Shown here one piece after another: positions 6,204 to 8,913 of a stretch of DNA of 8,913 nucleotides. The stretch is from NCBI GenBank assembly GCA_947478975.1, contig CANJYI010000095.1, forward strand, positions 1-8,913, read 5' to 3'. The notes under the pieces were generated by a model that did no database searches, was not told the DNA's origin, and worked only from the letters and a program-made list of their open reading frames with translations. This DNA comes from Chthoniobacteraceae bacterium (GTDB lineage Bacteria; Verrucomicrobiota; Verrucomicrobiia; Chthoniobacterales; Chthoniobacteraceae). The position numbers and the translations under genes are program-made. Positions within the stretch are counted from its first letter, which is position 1, and the number at the start of each line of letters is the position of its first letter.

Positions 6204-8909
6204 TTACCTCAGATAGACGAACTCGTTGGCGGCATACAGCGCGTGGCAGAAAAGGGCCCAGGCGCGTTCGGGTTTTTCGGTCTGCGCAAACTCCTCCACG
6301 CAGCGCAGGGCATCCCGGAATTCCTCGGGTTGCGGCGGCCTGCCGTACAGGAGCGCGTAGGCCTGGTCGACTCGGTCCTCCGGGGAGGGAAGTCTGGCCA
6401 GGCGTTGCGCCAGGCGCTTGCTGGCCTCGAGAACGATCGGCGCGTTCATCATGAGGAGTGCCTGCGGTGCGATTACCGTGCTGTTCCGGCTGCCTGTGGG
6501 CATGGTCGGGTCCGGATAATCGAACTGTTCGAGCATGTCGTAGAGGTGGTTGCGGATGATGGGCAGGTACAGGGTGCGGCGCGGGCTTTCGTAGGTTGTG
6601 GCGTCCTTGCTGGTGTGGTTGAACACAAACTCCCGGTTGCGCAGGGGGATCGTCTTGCCGCCCATTTCGGGGCTGAGCCATTCGCTGGTGGCCAGCATTG
6701 CGTCGCGGATCTGCTCGGCCTCGAGTCGCTGGATGTGGGCGCGCCAGAGCAGCTTGTTTTCGGGGTCCACCAACCGCGGATCCTCCCTGTCAGAGGGGAA
6801 GGCAGGCAGGTTGCTGCTCTGCTGGTAGACCGCGGAAAGCATGATCTGCCGGTGGAGGTCCTTGATCGACCAACCGGATTCGACAAACCGGCGGGCCAGC
6901 CAGTCGAGCAATTCCGGATGGGAGGGTCTCGCGCCCATGGTGCCGAAGTTGTCCGTGGTGCTGACGATGCCCTGCCCGAAATGCCACCTCCACACCCGGT
7001 TGACGAGCACGCGCGCCGTCAGCGGATTTTCGCTGGAGGCGAGCCAGCGGGCCAGTTCCAGGCGCCCGCTTTGCTTCTCGGGTAGGATCGGATTGCTGAA
7101 GCTGGTCCGCAGCACTTCGGGAAAGCCCCGCTCCACGGGCTTGCCCAGGGTGAGGTGGCTGCCTCGGATGTGCACGGGAAGCGTCTGCAAAATCCTGGCC
7201 TCGCCCACCCCCATTGCCGCGGGCAGTTCCGGTCGGTCGGCCTCGATTTGTGCGATGTCCTTGCGGAACGCTGCGAGGGATTCGAGCGCGGGAGGGTCGA
7301 GCACCTCGGCGTCCTTGACCGGGAGGGCGAGAAAGCCCTTCGGATCGGCCAGCGCCGCAAATGCCGGCCCCGTCTTGGTTTTGAGCGCCTCGGCAAAGAG
7401 GGGCGCGTAGTGGCTGCGCACAGACTGGGGATCCCGCTTAGGAAAGAGCGACCACCATTCCTGAAACAGCGGGTGTTCACGCTGGCCCTCGAGGTGCTTG
7501 CGGCAGGACAGGAGGATCTCCGCACGCAAACCGTACGGCTTAGCCGCGGCCGTGGCGTCTTTGAGTTGCGCGTCCGCACTGAGCTGGGAGGCCGCGGCCA
7601 GGTAATCCGCCGCGAGAGTTTCCGTCTTGCGCTTCACTGCGCTGCGCGCGTTGGAAAGAAAGGACGCCACCTGCGCCTGCTTTTCCTTAAGGACCTCGTC
7701 CGTCTGTTTCTTCGTCTCCCGCTGGGCGGGGGTTGCGAGCGAGTGTTCGTACCAGAACTTGATCGCGCCCATCTTTTCCTGGGACAGGCTGCGGGTGCTC
7801 CGGAAGATCGCCGCGAGTCCATAGTAGTCGTCCTGCGAAATCGGGTCGAACTTGTGGTCATGACAGCGCACGCAGCCGAGCGTCAATCCGAGGAAGGCTT
7901 TGCCGAGGGTGTCGATCTGCTCGTCGATGATGTCCATCTCCAGCTTTTGCACATCCGGCTCGGCCAGCACCCGGGCGCCCAGTGCGAGAAAGCCGGTGGC
8001 GACGAGGGACTCCTCCCCTCGGGGGAGGAGGTCCCCGGCGATTTGTTCGATAAGAAACTCGTTGAACGGCTTGTCTTCGTTGAAGGCGCGCACGACGTAG
8101 TCGCGGTAGCGCCACGCATGACCGAAGGCCACGTTCTCATCCATCCCGTTGGAATCCGCGTAGCGAACCACGTCGAGCCAGTGGCGGCCCCAGCGCTCGC
8201 CGTATTGGGGAGAGGCGAGGAGCGTCTCGATCACGCGCTGGAAGGCCTCCGGCGAGGTGTCGGCCACGAACACCTCCATTTCCTGCGGGGTGGGAGGCAG
8301 GCCGGTCAGGTCGAAGGTGGCGCGTCTGAGAAGCGTGCGCTTGTCGGCGGGCGGGGCCGAGGGGAGGCGCTGCTCGCGGAGCTTTGCCTGCACAAAGGCA
8401 TCGATGGGGGTTTCGGTTCCGGGTCCGGCGGGCGGCTGGCTGCGCGACAGGGGCGCAAAACTCCAGAACTTGCGCCCCTCCTTCACATCAATGACCCTGC
8501 CCGCCTTCGCTGTAACCGGACCGGTCCGCGGGTCGGGCGCCCCCATTTTGACCCAGGTCTCCAGCGTCCGGATCTCCGTGTCGGAGAGACGCTTTTTTGG
8601 GGGCATCTGGAGGTCGTGGTTTTTGTACCTGACGGCCTCGATGAGCAGGCTCTTGTCTGGGTCACCGGCGGCGAGAACGGCTCCGGAGTCGCCCCCTTTG
8701 AGGGTGCCCTCCCGGGTGTCCAGCAAGAGACCGCCCTTTGTTTTTGTCTCGGCGCTATGGCAGTCGTAGCAGCGTTCCACCAGGATGGGGCGGACCTGCT
8801 TCTCAAAAAAGTCCGACCCGTCGCTGCCCGTCTGGACCGCACACAGCGCGCGGGTGGCGGCGGCCAGAAACAGGGCACCTGCGGCGAGGGAGGGGAGGTT
8901 GGGTGTCAT
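6204..8909 (-). CDS. PSCyt1-DUF1549-DUF1553 exported cytochrome-like protein
   Basis: This 901-residue protein has the full architecture of the planctomycete cytochrome-like family. Residues 1-24 form a signal peptide (hydrophobic 8-19, ending ALCA), so the protein is exported. A PSCyt1 domain follows at about 37-125, with a c-type haem motif CYDCH (47-51) and QMPPKK (101-106) as possible distal ligand region. DUF1549 spans about 167-373, including LTGLPPTP (201-208), GERWGRHWLD (237-246) and a second motif CVRCHDHKFDP (346-356). A charged linker covers 374-578. DUF1553 covers about 613-871, with NRVWRWHFG (637-645). The C-terminus (CHALYAANEF) is the usual family ending, so the gene is intact. 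The start lies 4 bases from the window edge, so an upstream in-frame start cannot be excluded, but the signal peptide fits this one. Function is unproven in the family; periplasmic redox or hydrolytic roles are inferred. It is the first gene seen in the operon and is paired with the DUF1501 gene. Confidence 0.93.
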   Translation of the reverse strand: MTPNLPSLAAGALFLAAATRALCAVQTGSDGSDFFEKQVRPILVERCYDCHSAETKTKGGLLLDTREGTLKGGDSGAVLAAGDPDKSLLIEAVRYKNHDLQMPPKKRLSDTEIRTLETWVKMGAPDPRTGPVTAKAGRVIDVKEGRKFWSFAPLSRSQPPAGPGTETPIDAFVQAKLREQRLPSAPPADKRTLLRRATFDLTGLPPTPQEMEVFVADTSPEAFQRVIETLLASPQYGERWGRHWLDVVRYADSNGMDENVAFGHAWRYRDYVVRAFNEDKPFNEFLIEQIAGDLLPRGEESLVATGFLALGARVLAEPDVQKLEMDIIDEQIDTLGKAFLGLTLGCVRCHDHKFDPISQDDYYGLAAIFRSTRSLSQEKMGAIKFWYEHSLATPAQRETKKQTDEVLKEKQAQVASFLSNARSAVKRKTETLAADYLAAASQLSADAQLKDATAAAKPYGLRAEILLSCRKHLEGQREHPLFQEWWSLFPKRDPQSVRSHYAPLFAEALKTKTGPAFAALADPKGFLALPVKDAEVLDPPALESLAAFRKDIAQIEADRPELPAAMGVGEARILQTLPVHIRGSHLTLGKPVERGFPEVLRTSFSNPILPEKQSGRLELARWLASSENPLTARVLVNRVWRWHFGQGIVSTTDNFGTMGARPSHPELLDWLARRFVESGWSIKDLHRQIMLSAVYQQSSNLPAFPSDREDPRLVDPENKLLWRAHIQRLEAEQIRDAMLATSEWLSPEMGGKTIPLRNREFVFNHTSKDATTYESPRRTLYLPIIRNHLYDMLEQFDYPDPTMPTGSRNSTVIAPQALLMMNAPIVLEASKRLAQRLARLPSPEDRVDQAYALLYGRPPQPEEFRDALRCVEEFAQTEKPERAWALFCHALYAANEFVYLR
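6207..6210 (-). promoter_or_regulatory. Shine-Dalgarno site for the DUF1501 gene
   Basis: GAGG on the minus strand overlaps the last sense codon of the upstream gene and directly precedes its TAA stop. It sits 9 bases before the ATG at 6197. It is the only clear Shine-Dalgarno sequence among the gene starts here. With a 6-base gap between stop and start, it suggests translational coupling of the DUF1549/DUF1553 and DUF1501 genes. Confidence 0.6.
8006..8035. repeat. GC-rich inverted repeat inside the DUF1549 coding region
   Basis: The left arm 8006-8018 (GGGACTCCTCCCC) and right arm 8022-8035 (GGGGAGGAGGTCCC) are complementary except for one bulged base, with a TCG loop. It encodes residues of the GDLLPRGEESLV stretch. 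The hairpin would be very stable in either DNA strand or in the mRNA. No U-tract follows, so it is not an intrinsic terminator. Confidence 0.6.
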
Positions 8910-8913
8910 GGCG

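Noticed and set aside
1..8913. CRISPR array, tRNA, rRNA, insertion sequence, phage or defence genes
   Set aside because: I saw no spaced direct repeats, RNA gene signatures, transposase motifs or terminal repeats, and coding sequence fills nearly the whole window.

Overview
The window is GC-rich and every gene I can support lies on the minus strand, so transcription runs from the right edge (about 8909) to the left edge (1). The two right-hand genes are a DUF1549/DUF1553 multidomain cytochrome-like protein and a DUF1501 protein. This pair is a hallmark of Planctomycetota and Verrucomicrobiota and is scattered in a few other phyla. Most start codons lack a Shine-Dalgarno sequence, which also fits such a host. 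The phylum is an inference, and Verrucomicrobiota is my best guess.

Layout in transcription order: (1) 8909-6204, exported PSCyt1-PSCyt2(DUF1549)-PSD1(DUF1553) protein with two CxxCH motifs; (2) 6197-4776, Tat-exported DUF1501 protein; (3) 4740-3442, 12-helix MFS transporter of the anion:cation symporter (sugar-acid) type; (4) 3437-2322, fold-type I PLP enzyme (aminotransferase class V); (5) 2292-1156, M20 metallopeptidase/deacylase of the ArgE/DapE group; (6) 1115-180, amidohydrolase-2 family TIM-barrel hydrolase with a Tat signal and a possible lipobox; (7) 113-1, the start of a gene cut by the window edge, probably a SpoU/TrmH-type RNA methyltransferase. Gaps between genes 1 to 6 are 6, 35, 4, 29 and 40 bases, with no obvious terminator, so 1 to 6 look like one operon. 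No stretch above 300 bases lacks a gene.

Read together, genes 1 to 6 suggest a small catabolic unit. Exported enzymes (the DUF1549/DUF1501 pair and the lipoprotein-like amidohydrolase) would act on a substrate outside the cytoplasm. The MFS symporter would import an organic acid product. The M20 hydrolase and the PLP enzyme would process a nitrogen-containing (amide or amino) part inside the cell. The substrate cannot be read from the sequence; an acidic, lactone- or amide-containing compound is the most economical guess. I saw no tRNA, rRNA, CRISPR array, insertion sequence or att site.
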